A DNA stretch of 9,164 bases from Bacillota bacterium. Lineage in GTDB: Bacteria; Bacillota_B; Desulfitobacteriia; Desulfitobacteriales; Desulfitobacteriaceae. Shown in pieces: positions 1-5,994 of the stretch. Within the stretch, counting starts at the first letter, position 1, and every line of letters begins with the position of its first letter. Under the pieces are notes generated by a model, which was not told the origin of the DNA, did no database searches, and was given only the letters and a program-made list of their open reading frames with translations. The DNA lies in assembly GCA_021779415.1 (NCBI GenBank), contig JAJYAS010000099.1, forward strand, positions 1 to 9,164, read 5' to 3'. The position numbers and the translations under genes were made by a program.

Positions 1-2
1 TA

Positions 3-317
3 TCGGCCAAAGACATCTTGGCGTTAAGCAAAGTGGCTGTTGGGTTTGAAAGCTCGAATGTGGTTTCGCAGACCCTTCCAGGAACGTTCCTTGATTTGGA
101 GGGGGTAAGTTATTGGAAGGTCAATTCCAGCGAAGTAAAGACTGTTGTTAATAACTTATTACTAGGTCAGACAACGGATAAGGTGATTGACCAGGACAAG
201 GTAGATTTGTTAAAACCAGTTGCTTCGACGCCCAGTAAACCGCTCCCTAAAGTACCTGGTAATAGTCAAGACCCGAATGGGATTAAATCTTCGGGATATC
301 AAGTCTTTGAACCGTAG
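3..317 (+). CDS. LCP (LytR-CpsA-Psr) family protein, C-terminal fragment
   Basis: The reading frame is open from the left edge (base 3) to a TAG at 315-317, so only about the last 104 residues of a longer protein are present. The stretch reading ALSKVAVGFESSN, followed by TLPG and then GVSYWKVNSSEV, resembles the end of the LCP catalytic domain, where a pattern of TLPG, a short gap, then a YW and a final helix of the VVNNLLLG kind is usual. LCP enzymes are membrane-anchored and transfer glycopolymers such as teichoic acid onto peptidoglycan outside the cell. After the domain comes a Pro/Ser/Lys-rich tail of about 40 residues, common in this family and probably disordered. A TTG at position 18 is an internal codon, not a start. 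The catalytic Arg/Asp residues lie outside the window, so the call rests on the C-terminal pattern alone. No strong terminator follows. Confidence 0.72.
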   Translation, partial: SAKDILALSKVAVGFESSNVVSQTLPGTFLDLEGVSYWKVNSSEVKTVVNNLLLGQTTDKVIDQDKVDLLKPVASTPSKPLPKVPGNSQDPNGIKSSGYQVFEP

Positions 318-374
318 AAATGAGGCCAGGTGGCTTAATAGGACTAAAGACCTATGGGGTTTGTTTAAAATTGC

Positions 375-383
375 TGATATTAT
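375..383 (+). promoter_or_regulatory. Candidate extended -10 promoter for the fapA-like gene
   Basis: TG at 375-376, one base, then TATTAT at 378-383 gives an extended -10 element about 40 bases before the ATG at 422. No good -35 box lies 16-18 bases upstream, which is tolerable for extended -10 promoters. The surrounding DNA is AT-rich, so a chance match is possible. Confidence 0.33.
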
Positions 384-421
384 TAAAAAAATGGGCAATT
401 TTCATTAAGCGAGGCGATTAA

Positions 422-2374
422 ATGCCAGAAAGAGTAGTTCAGGGACATTCCTTGGAAGAAATTCGACAAGAGTGGGCAGTTGAGCTCAAACTTTTACCGG
501 AAGATATCACGCTCGAAATAATGGAAAAACCCGGATTTTTTTCTCGCCATTGGAAAGTACGGCTAATTTGGAATGAGCATAATTTAGATGCTCCAGTTAT
601 GACTGTTAGCCAAACTCTTAGCCAAGCTTTTTGGGATGGAACCAAGTACGCCTTCGCCTTAGGAGAAGGGGTCAAACGGCTTATCCCTTTTGAACAGGGT
701 GGAGAAATATGGGTTAATGGTATGCTGCAGCAAAAAGCATTCAATATCACGTTAGGGGATCAGGTGGAATTCTATCCCAAGACCCAGACGGGTCACTTGA
801 CATGGAAACTACAAGTTTTGCTACATGGGTTGTCTGTCGTGGCGAAGGTAAGACATGAACTAGCAGGACATTATTCCCTTCCTCAAGACCTTCCTGCTGG
901 GGAAGAAATCGATCTAGCACAGTGCGCTGTCTGGGAAAGCCTGTCCGTCCAAGAGGAGATTTGGGATGAGGCGAGGTTGAAGGCAGACTTGGAGGAATTG
1001 AAGATCGTCCATGGATTACGCATGGGGATTTGGTCAGAAATTTTGGCGGTCAAGGGCGTTGGTGAGGTTGTCATTGCCGAAGCGACCCTTCCAGTGCGGT
1101 GCCAACATGCTCAACTGGAAGACTTTGTTGGGGCTCCTCAAGTGCTTTATGAAGTGGAAGGAAAAAGTGTGGATTTCTTTGCCTCAAAAGTCCCGCTGGT
1201 TAACGAGGGGACTGTCCTCGCTCGCAAAATTCCTGGTATACCGGGGGTTCCAGGGAAAGACGTGCTTGGCAAGGTCCTTCCCGCTGCTGCGTTTAAGGAT
1301 TTTCAATTTCGCTTAAAAAAGAATGTCTGTCTTTCGGCTGATGAACTCGAAGTGATGGCCACGTGTGCCGGACAGCCCGTGCGCTTGGATGAGAGGACAT
1401 ACATGGTTGAGAACGTCTATGTTCTTCATAAGGACGTCGATCTAGCCACTGGAAGTATCGAGTTTCCGGGTGACGTTTTTATTAATGGTAATGTACAAGA
1501 TGGACTTCGTATTTTTGCAGGGGGAAAGATTGAAATTAGGGGATCTGTTTCTCATGCTGAGATTAAGGCGGAAAAAGGAGCCAAGATTCATCAGAATCTT
1601 ATAGGTGGTAAGACTGTTATTGGGGAGAAATTTGTGGTTCGATCTCAACTCCTCCGTGATGTGTCCGAGTTACGGGATCAGTTAAGCGTATGTTTGCGTC
1701 AAACGAGTGAGTTGATTGAATCTGCAGGAGCGAGTAATTTAAAACCGGGACAATGTTTAAAACTAGTCATGGAAAAACGATTTCCCGACCTTCCTAAACT
1801 CGCTAGTCAAGTGGAAAAATTTATTTTAGAACATAAAGATGATGAAATGGTCACAGAGGGAGTCATTGTATCCATTCGAACTGCGAAACACTTTTTAGCC
1901 GGTTTAGGCCCGTTAGATCTTCAAGCCCTACCTTTCTTGCAGCGGGTCGAGCAGGCGCTTATGAAATTCATTGATACTATTTCGGTTGAGATTCCGGAAA
2001 AACTAAGCTTTGTAGTTAGTTATGTACAGGGGGCAACCATTCAATGTGGCGGAATATTTGAGTGTCAGAAAGGAACCTATAACTCTGATATTCGGGTAGA
2101 AGGAGACGTTAAGATCGAGGGTGTATGCAGGGGAGGAAAGATTTTTGCTGAAGGTCGAAAGGTCTATATCCGTGAACTTGGGGGGTCAGAGGTCAGTTCA
2201 ACCTTTGTTCAAATAAGTTCCAACAGTCGTTTGGAAGTCGATTATTGCCATCCCCATGTCATTATCGCCGTGGGGAAGGAGATTATTCGTATTGAAGAAG
2301 GCTATCGACAATTAGCAATCTATCGGGAGAAGGGCCAGGTTCAAGTTGAAAAGCTTCGGGCAAATCCCCTGTAG
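422..2374 (+). CDS. FapA/DUF342 domain protein with N-terminal Jag_N-like segment
   Basis: The 650-residue protein starts at ATG 422, with GAGG (411-414) 7 bases upstream. Residues about 5-50 (GHSLEEIRQEWAVEL, then PGFFSRHWKVRL) resemble the Jag_N/KhpB N-terminal domain found at the front of many clostridial FapA proteins. Residues about 260-290 carry the family pattern NEGTVLARKIPG followed by PGKDVLGK. From about residue 344 the Gly-rich beta-helix begins (GSIEFPGDVFINGNVQDG). A mostly helical, probably coiled-coil section spans about 410-530. Beta-helix repeats resume at about 540-615 (IQCGGIFECQKGTYNSDI), and a short charged helix ends the protein. No signal peptide or membrane segment is seen, so it should be cytoplasmic. 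FapA has been linked to polar flagellar assembly in Vibrio, but in Firmicutes the role is unsettled and no flagellar gene is nearby. Family call is firm; function is not. It appears monocistronic, with a terminator 17 bases after its stop. Confidence 0.88.
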   Translation: MPERVVQGHSLEEIRQEWAVELKLLPEDITLEIMEKPGFFSRHWKVRLIWNEHNLDAPVMTVSQTLSQAFWDGTKYAFALGEGVKRLIPFEQGGEIWVNGMLQQKAFNITLGDQVEFYPKTQTGHLTWKLQVLLHGLSVVAKVRHELAGHYSLPQDLPAGEEIDLAQCAVWESLSVQEEIWDEARLKADLEELKIVHGLRMGIWSEILAVKGVGEVVIAEATLPVRCQHAQLEDFVGAPQVLYEVEGKSVDFFASKVPLVNEGTVLARKIPGIPGVPGKDVLGKVLPAAAFKDFQFRLKKNVCLSADELEVMATCAGQPVRLDERTYMVENVYVLHKDVDLATGSIEFPGDVFINGNVQDGLRIFAGGKIEIRGSVSHAEIKAEKGAKIHQNLIGGKTVIGEKFVVRSQLLRDVSELRDQLSVCLRQTSELIESAGASNLKPGQCLKLVMEKRFPDLPKLASQVEKFILEHKDDEMVTEGVIVSIRTAKHFLAGLGPLDLQALPFLQRVEQALMKFIDTISVEIPEKLSFVVSYVQGATIQCGGIFECQKGTYNSDIRVEGDVKIEGVCRGGKIFAEGRKVYIRELGGSEVSSTFVQISSNSRLEVDYCHPHVIIAVGKEIIRIEEGYRQLAIYREKGQVQVEKLRANPL

Positions 2375-2390
2375 TGGATAAAATTCAGAG

Positions 2391-2416
2391 AAACCTGCCG
2401 GTCCGGCAGGTTTTTT
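2391..2416 (+). terminator. Rho-independent terminator after the FapA-like gene
   Basis: AAACCTGCC (2391-2399) pairs perfectly with GGCAGGTTT (2405-2413) around a GGTCC loop, and the 3' arm merges into a run of six T (2411-2416). The stem is GC-rich. The preceding A residues are too few to make a good terminator for the opposite strand, which has no gene here anyway. Confidence 0.9.
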
Positions 2417-2443
2417 GACAACGACAACGATTCTAGCTACACT
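2415..2443 (+). promoter_or_regulatory. Sigma-A type promoter of moeA-mobB
   Basis: A consensus -35 box TTGACA (2415-2420) is followed after exactly 17 bases by TACACT (2438-2443), which matches the -10 consensus at four of six positions including the essential first T, second A and last T. The -35 overlaps the last two T of the upstream terminator. Transcription would begin near 2450, giving a leader of about 90 bases. The spacer contains a tandem ACAACG hexamer (2418-2429). Confidence 0.72.
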
Positions 2444-2457
2444 AACATGAAAGATGG

Positions 2458-2520
2458 ATTCCTTTCCTTAAAGAGAGAGCGTTGTTTGTAAGATAACTTA
2501 GAACTTAGTGTGGAAGGAAT
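2458..2520 (+). promoter_or_regulatory. Possible Shine-Dalgarno-sequestering fold in the moeA leader
   Basis: ATTCCTTTCC (2458-2467) is complementary to GGAAGGAAT (2512-2520) over nine pairs with one bulged T. The second arm contains the only good ribosome site before moeA. Between the arms lies the tandem heptamer AACTTAG at 2495-2501 and 2502-2508. The enclosed loop is long, so the fold may be weak. It does not match the molybdenum-cofactor riboswitch as I remember it. Confidence 0.3.
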
Positions 2521-2524
2521 AGAG

Positions 2525-2542
2525 ATGGGTATGAGTGTATGA
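2525..2542 (+). CDS. Possible five-codon leader ORF coupled to moeA
   Basis: ATG GGT ATG AGT GTA TGA encodes MGMSV. Its start lies 7 bases after GGAAGG (2512-2517), the ideal distance, while the same site is 21 bases from the moeA ATG. Its TGA (2540-2542) overlaps the moeA ATG (2539-2541) as ATGA, the classic arrangement for translational coupling. It is short enough to be chance; the positioning of the ribosome site is the main argument. Confidence 0.3.
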   Translation: MGMSV

Positions 2543-3753
2543 AAATAATGATTGAATTAGAAGAGGCAAAGGAGTTAGTCCTTACCCGCATACAACCGGT
2601 TGAAACAGAGAGGGTTTCACTTTCAGACGCCCATGGTCGCGTCTTAGCCCAGAATGTAACCTCTCCAATGGCCATGCCTCCCTTTGCGCGTTCGCCACTT
2701 GATGGGTATGCCTATCGTGCTGTGGCGTTTGATGCTCAACCGCTCTTACTTAACATTGTGAGTGAAATACCCGCGGGAACTTTCGCGGAACGAGAAATTG
2801 TTATCGGAGAGGCGGCTAGGATATTCACAGGTGCACCCATTCCAATGGGTGCTAATTGTGTGGTTCGGCAGGAAGACACTGAGTCGGTTGGGGATGAAGT
2901 GTCGATTTTGCGCCCGGTGTTACCCGGTTCTAATATCATACCAAAGGGGGAGGAAATTAAAGAGGGGGACCTTCTTCTGGAGCAGGGTTTCTATTTAACT
3001 CCACCTGCTATCGGGCTCTTAGCAGCGGTTGGTCTAGATCAGGTGGACGTTTACCGTCGTCCACGGGTGGGATTACTCTCTACTGGAACAGAACTTATTG
3101 ATGTGGGGCAACCTTTGCACCCTGCTAAGATTTATAATAGTAATAGTTATACACTGCGAGGGATGCTTCAGGATGCTGGCTGTGAAGTTTTGGTAGTTCC
3201 TATTGTTGCGGATCAAATTGATAAGACGCTGGAGGCGTTGGGAAGAGTTACTGATGTCGATGTCGTTATTTCGACGGGTGGAGCATCTGTGGGAGATTAT
3301 GATGTCATGCGTCAGGCGCTTACCCAGTTTGAGTGTGAACTCTTGTTCTGGAAATTAAATCTCAAACCGGGGACTCCGGCTTCAGTGGGACAAAAAGGGA
3401 AGCAGTTCTTTTTCTCTCTTTCAGGAAATCCAGCGGCGGCCATGGTGACGTTTGAACTCTTAGTTCGACCGGCACTCCGTAAATTAGCAGGACGCTCTAC
3501 AATCGAAGAGAGAAGATTTCTAGTCAAAATGGCCCAAGGCTTTGGCAAGGCTGGGAAACAACGGCGATTTTTGCGTGCGCAGGCGGTGTTCAAAGATGGA
3601 GAGATTTGGGCAGACCCTGCTCCAGCTCAGGGATCAGGAATTCTCCGTTCCATGATTGGGAGTCAGCTTCTGGTGGATGTACCAGCGAACCATGGGGCGG
3701 TAGAACCTGGAGAGCTCCTGATGGCAAGTTGGATTGCAGACTGGGAGCATTAA
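2539..3753 (+). CDS. moeA: Molybdopterin molybdenumtransferase MoeA
   Basis: This 404-residue protein has the full length and domain order of MoeA. It inserts molybdate into adenylylated molybdopterin, releasing AMP, to form molybdenum cofactor in the cytoplasm. Visible motifs in order are PPFARSPLDGYA (substrate loop), FTGAPIPMGANCVVRQED, the MoCF fold with STGTELIDVG (Glu185) and NSNSY, STGGASVGDYD (Asp253, Asp255), KPGTPASVG, and SGNPAAAMVTFE, then a C-terminal beta domain from about residue 320. The substrate loop reads SPLDGYA where SAMDGYA is commoner, a conservative change. ATG 2539 is followed by a second in-frame ATG at 2548 (MIELEEAKELVL), which is closer to how many homologues begin; neither has its own well-placed ribosome site. 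MobB follows one base later, making an operon. In some organisms MoeA paralogues serve tungsten; the sequence does not decide which metal is used. Confidence 0.95.
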   Translation: MKIMIELEEAKELVLTRIQPVETERVSLSDAHGRVLAQNVTSPMAMPPFARSPLDGYAYRAVAFDAQPLLLNIVSEIPAGTFAEREIVIGEAARIFTGAPIPMGANCVVRQEDTESVGDEVSILRPVLPGSNIIPKGEEIKEGDLLLEQGFYLTPPAIGLLAAVGLDQVDVYRRPRVGLLSTGTELIDVGQPLHPAKIYNSNSYTLRGMLQDAGCEVLVVPIVADQIDKTLEALGRVTDVDVVISTGGASVGDYDVMRQALTQFECELLFWKLNLKPGTPASVGQKGKQFFFSLSGNPAAAMVTFELLVRPALRKLAGRSTIEERRFLVKMAQGFGKAGKQRRFLRAQAVFKDGEIWADPAPAQGSGILRSMIGSQLLVDVPANHGAVEPGELLMASWIADWEH

Positions 3754-3754
3754 G

Positions 3755-4282
3755 ATGATTGAAAACCATGAACGGTCCCAAATTCCCGTCATTTCAATTG
3801 TGGGGGGGAAGTCGAATTCTGGAAAGACCACGCTCTTAGAGAAAATTATTCGAGAAGCCAAACGTCGTAATTGGAGGGTGGCGACTCTCAAACATGACGT
3901 CCATGGCTTCGAGATGGATCAACCGGGAAAAGATACGTGGCGCCATGCCCAAGCGGGTGCGGATGTTGTTGCCATTAGCTCACCCCAAAAGATTGCCATC
4001 TTAGAGAAGGTGGCTGATGATCAGCCGCTTGATGAGGTTCTCGCTCGAATTTCGGATGTAGATGTTATTTTCACTGAGGGATATAAGCATGGGAATAAAC
4101 CCAAGATTGAGGTGTTTCGCTCCGCGGTACATCAGGAGCTTTTCTCCAAGCCGGAGGAACTCATGGCTATTGTGAGTGATGTCTCGTTTGATAACGGAAT
4201 CCCCTGCTTTGGGTTGGATGACGCCTCTGGAATTTGTGATTTAATTGAGGAAACGTTTGGGGTGAAGGGGGGACTTGTGTGA
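3755..4282 (+). CDS. mobB: Molybdopterin-guanine dinucleotide biosynthesis adapter protein MobB
   Basis: The start is ATG 3755, one base after the moeA stop, with GGGAG (3743-3747) 7 bases upstream inside moeA; an in-frame TTG at 3734 has no comparable site. The resulting 175-residue protein carries a Walker A loop GGKSNSGKTT at residues 17-26, then VATLKHDVHGFEMD and DTWRHAQAGAD, which are family hallmarks, and TEGYKHG (residues 107-113), followed by KPKIEVFR. MobB is a GTP-binding partner thought to assist MobA in attaching GMP to molybdenum cofactor; it is not strictly essential where studied. Its presence implies that the cell makes the dinucleotide form used by DMSO-reductase-type enzymes such as formate dehydrogenases and respiratory nitrate reductases. 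mobA and the moa genes are not in the window. Confidence 0.94.
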   Translation: MIENHERSQIPVISIVGGKSNSGKTTLLEKIIREAKRRNWRVATLKHDVHGFEMDQPGKDTWRHAQAGADVVAISSPQKIAILEKVADDQPLDEVLARISDVDVIFTEGYKHGNKPKIEVFRSAVHQELFSKPEELMAIVSDVSFDNGIPCFGLDDASGICDLIEETFGVKGGLV

Positions 4283-4289
4283 CACTGCG

Positions 4290-4317
4290 TCCTGGGGCTT
4301 CACGGGAGAATTTTTTT
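4290..4317 (+). terminator. Weak terminator at the end of moeA-mobB
   Basis: TCCTG (4290-4294) can pair with CGGGA (4303-4307), including one G-U pair, around a short loop, and seven T follow at 4311-4317 after GAA. It starts 8 bases after the mobB stop and lies over the last codons of the convergent transporter gene. The stem is short and imperfect, so confidence is modest. Confidence 0.42.
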
Positions 4318-5223
4318 AAGAAACCGTGTAGCCCACGGTAAAAGAGGAAAGGCCAATAGGGAGGATAAGACATTAAAGAGGGTATGAGCGTTAGCGACCT
4401 GTCTCGATAGACTTCCCCCCATGATTGTGAGTCCGGAAGCCAGTGGTCCAACAAAGGGTAAGAAGAGTAGGACTCCAAATACGTTCAGTAAAACATGGAA
4501 TAGAGCTACACGTTGTGCAGCTCGCGAAGAGGCTAGGGCTGCCAATACGGCGGTGAAACAGGTGCCAATGTTGGCACCAAAGATGAAGGCGAGCGCAGTA
4601 GGGAGAGTTAACCATCCGTCTTCGGTGAGTAGCATGACAATGCCCGTTGTGGCACTGGAAGAATGAAGCAGGGCGGATAGCACTGTCCCAGCGATGACCC
4701 CTTGGAGATGGTTGTCTCCCAGCTGTCTAAGAAAATGTTGGATTGCTGGAAGATCAGCGAGTGGAGCCATACCTGACTTTAATAAACTTAGTGCAAAAAA
4801 TAACATGCCAAGACTGAAGAAAGATAACGAGAGAAATCGCACTCGATTTGGGATGAGAAGATAGCCGAGGGAGCCGAGCAGCAGAAGGTAAGGGGTTATC
4901 TGTTCAAGGGGAAAAGCCAGAAGTTGGGTGGTCAAGGTGGTTCCAATATTACTCCCTAAAATCAGGGCAAGAGCATTTCCAAAGGGGAGTAGCTCGGCAT
5001 CTACGAAAGACACGGCCATTACGGTTAGGGCGGTACTCGATTGGAGCAGAGCTGTTGATATTGCCCCACTCCAAAATCCCCGCCCTGGTGTCTCGGTCAT
5101 CCAAAGAAGTATTTGTTGGAGGCGATGACCGGCAAACGACTGAAGTCCTTGGCGCAGAGTTCGCATCCCCCAAAGAAGGAGGCCGAGGCCGAAGATTAGG
5201 CTGAATAAATACAGTGGGCTCAC
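4300..5223 (-). CDS. Na/Pi-cotransporter family membrane protein, short form
   Basis: The 307-residue, strongly hydrophobic protein has about eight membrane segments (roughly residues 3-22, 50-72, 82-104, 110-125, 128-148, 175-195, 205-230, 240-262). It shows the inverted two-repeat signature of the Na_Pi_cotrans family: QSSTALT (61-67) with GSNIGTT (90-96), and HSSSATTG (187-194) with GANIGTC (216-222). A conserved AHTLFNV lies at 279-285. The two QSS-type loops form the phosphate/sodium site, here with His instead of Gln in the second. Bacterial members such as YjbB of E. coli usually carry a C-terminal PhoU-like domain of 200 or more residues; this protein stops right after the membrane core. 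Substrate is probably phosphate, direction unknown. The start is GTG 5223, with a purine tract (GAAAGAAGG) touching the codon, so the exact start is uncertain. No pho gene is adjacent and it is convergent to mobB. Confidence 0.86.
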   Translation of the reverse strand: MSPLYLFSLIFGLGLLLWGMRTLRQGLQSFAGHRLQQILLWMTETPGRGFWSGAISTALLQSSTALTVMAVSFVDAELLPFGNALALILGSNIGTTLTTQLLAFPLEQITPYLLLLGSLGYLLIPNRVRFLSLSFFSLGMLFFALSLLKSGMAPLADLPAIQHFLRQLGDNHLQGVIAGTVLSALLHSSSATTGIVMLLTEDGWLTLPTALAFIFGANIGTCFTAVLAALASSRAAQRVALFHVLLNVFGVLLFLPFVGPLASGLTIMGGSLSRQVANAHTLFNVLSSLLAFPLLPWATRFLKKILP

Positions 5224-5287
5224 CTTCTTTCGGGAAATTCCGCTTAACGTGCTTTCTCTATATTGCTTTTTGACTTACTGCACTGAA

Positions 5288-5316
5288 ATCATAGTACTTA
5301 AAATAAGAAAAAAGAA
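5288..5316 (-). promoter_or_regulatory. Tentative promoter for the Na/Pi transporter gene
   Basis: Reading the minus strand, TATGAT (5293-5288) is a fair -10 box about 65 bases before the GTG start. The sequence 17 bases upstream (TTCTTT, 5316-5311) is a poor -35. The inverted repeat at 5313-5343 would overlap this -35 position. Confidence 0.25.
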
Positions 5317-5343
5317 CATTTTTTTAAAAACTTAAAGTGTTCT
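5313..5343. repeat. Inverted repeat in the divergent intergenic region
   Basis: AGAACA (5313-5318) and TGTTCT (5338-5343) are perfect inverted arms, and pairing can continue inward through a T-G wobble and three T-A pairs, giving a roughly 10-bp stem around an AT-only centre. It lies between the divergent transporter and GNAT genes, in the 184-base gap 5224-5407. It could be an operator for a dimeric regulator. The rest of this gap is AT-rich with a TGCCGGCA palindrome at 5376-5383 and no recognisable RNA. Confidence 0.4.
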
Positions 5344-5407
5344 GAAAAATATTATTTAAGGGGAAAATCGACTGGTGCCGGCATAAGTTAGCCTAAGAGG
5401 TGATTTT

Positions 5408-5923
5408 ATGCAAGTACGTCAAGGGGATGTTCGTGATTGGCCTTTTATGTACGCTCTTGGGAAGATTGGTATTCCGGATAGTATTTCGCCATGGCGTAAA
5501 CAGCCAATGGAAGAAACCCTTAAATACAGAGAGGGGATTCTCAGAGGGTTTTGGACTTGGATTCAGCAGTCTGGATCCATTGTCTTTATCGCGGAGGCAC
5601 CAGTCGAAGGAGAAAATTTGAGTTCGAATAAGGGAAAACGTCAAACGATTGGGTATTTGGTTCTTCATCCCTCATTAAGAGAAGAGTTAACAGGTGTAAA
5701 TCAAGGCTGGATTATGGATTTTGGAGTGGTTCCGGAGTGGAGGGGTAAAGGGGCGGGTCGGATACTGCTTAGTGCGGCAGAAGACTATTGTCGAGAACAA
5801 GAAATTCCATATCTTGGTCTGGCAGTAAGCACTCATAATCTTAGGGCCCTCCATCTTTATGAAAAGTTTGGATTTGCGGAGGAACGAAAACTGATGGTCA
5901 AACAGCTTGAAATAAACCCTTAA
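5408..5923 (+). CDS. GNAT family N-acetyltransferase
   Basis: ATG 5408 has AGAGGTGAT (5396-5404) just upstream, so the 171-residue start is secure. The acetyl-CoA pyrophosphate-binding loop, motif A, is plain: VVPEWRGKGAGR at residues 107-118, preceded by the strand WIMDFG. Motif B follows as NLRALHLYEKFGF at 144-156, where the Asn and Tyr positions are typical for this fold. The enzyme transfers an acetyl group from acetyl-CoA to an amine, but the acceptor cannot be told: GNAT proteins modify protein N-termini, antibiotics, polyamines and amino acids alike. The length is normal for a single-domain member. A polar loop at about residues 64-80 is not diagnostic. It is transcribed away from the transporter, with no partner gene in the same transcription unit. 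Confidence 0.88.
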   Translation: MQVRQGDVRDWPFMYALGKIGIPDSISPWRKQPMEETLKYREGILRGFWTWIQQSGSIVFIAEAPVEGENLSSNKGKRQTIGYLVLHPSLREELTGVNQGWIMDFGVVPEWRGKGAGRILLSAAEDYCREQEIPYLGLAVSTHNLRALHLYEKFGFAEERKLMVKQLEINP

Positions 5924-5933
5924 ACTAAAAAAG

Positions 5934-5958
5934 CTTGCGACGATTTATTCGTCGCAAG
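5934..5958 (-). terminator. Perfect hairpin after the GNAT gene, with its T tract on the minus strand
   Basis: CTTGCGACGA (5934-5943) pairs perfectly with TCGTCGCAAG (5949-5958) around TTTAT. On the plus strand no T run follows. On the minus strand the stem runs into CTTTTTTAGTTT (complement of 5922-5933), so as an intrinsic terminator it faces transcripts coming from the right. No minus-strand gene lies there, so it may instead protect the GNAT mRNA 3' end or form part of the region's regulation. Confidence 0.5.
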
Positions 5959-5994
5959 TGAAGTAAAGAGAGGAGTGGGGATTGAAAAAAAGTA

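Noticed and set aside
210..408. Two 62-codon frames on opposite strands across the LCP gene end
   Set aside because: They overlap the in-frame LCP C-terminus, lack ribosome sites, and show no family resemblance.
2420..2538. A molybdenum-cofactor or c-di-GMP riboswitch before moeA
   Set aside because: The leader is too short and AT-rich, and the conserved core sequences I know for these classes are not present.
3734..3754. A TTG start for mobB that would overlap moeA by 20 bases
   Set aside because: The ATG at 3755 has a correctly spaced GGGAG, and the added residues do not belong to the family's N-terminus.
4421..5128. Plus-strand ORFs of 66-81 codons across the transporter gene
   Set aside because: They are antisense shadows of a clearly conserved membrane protein on the minus strand.
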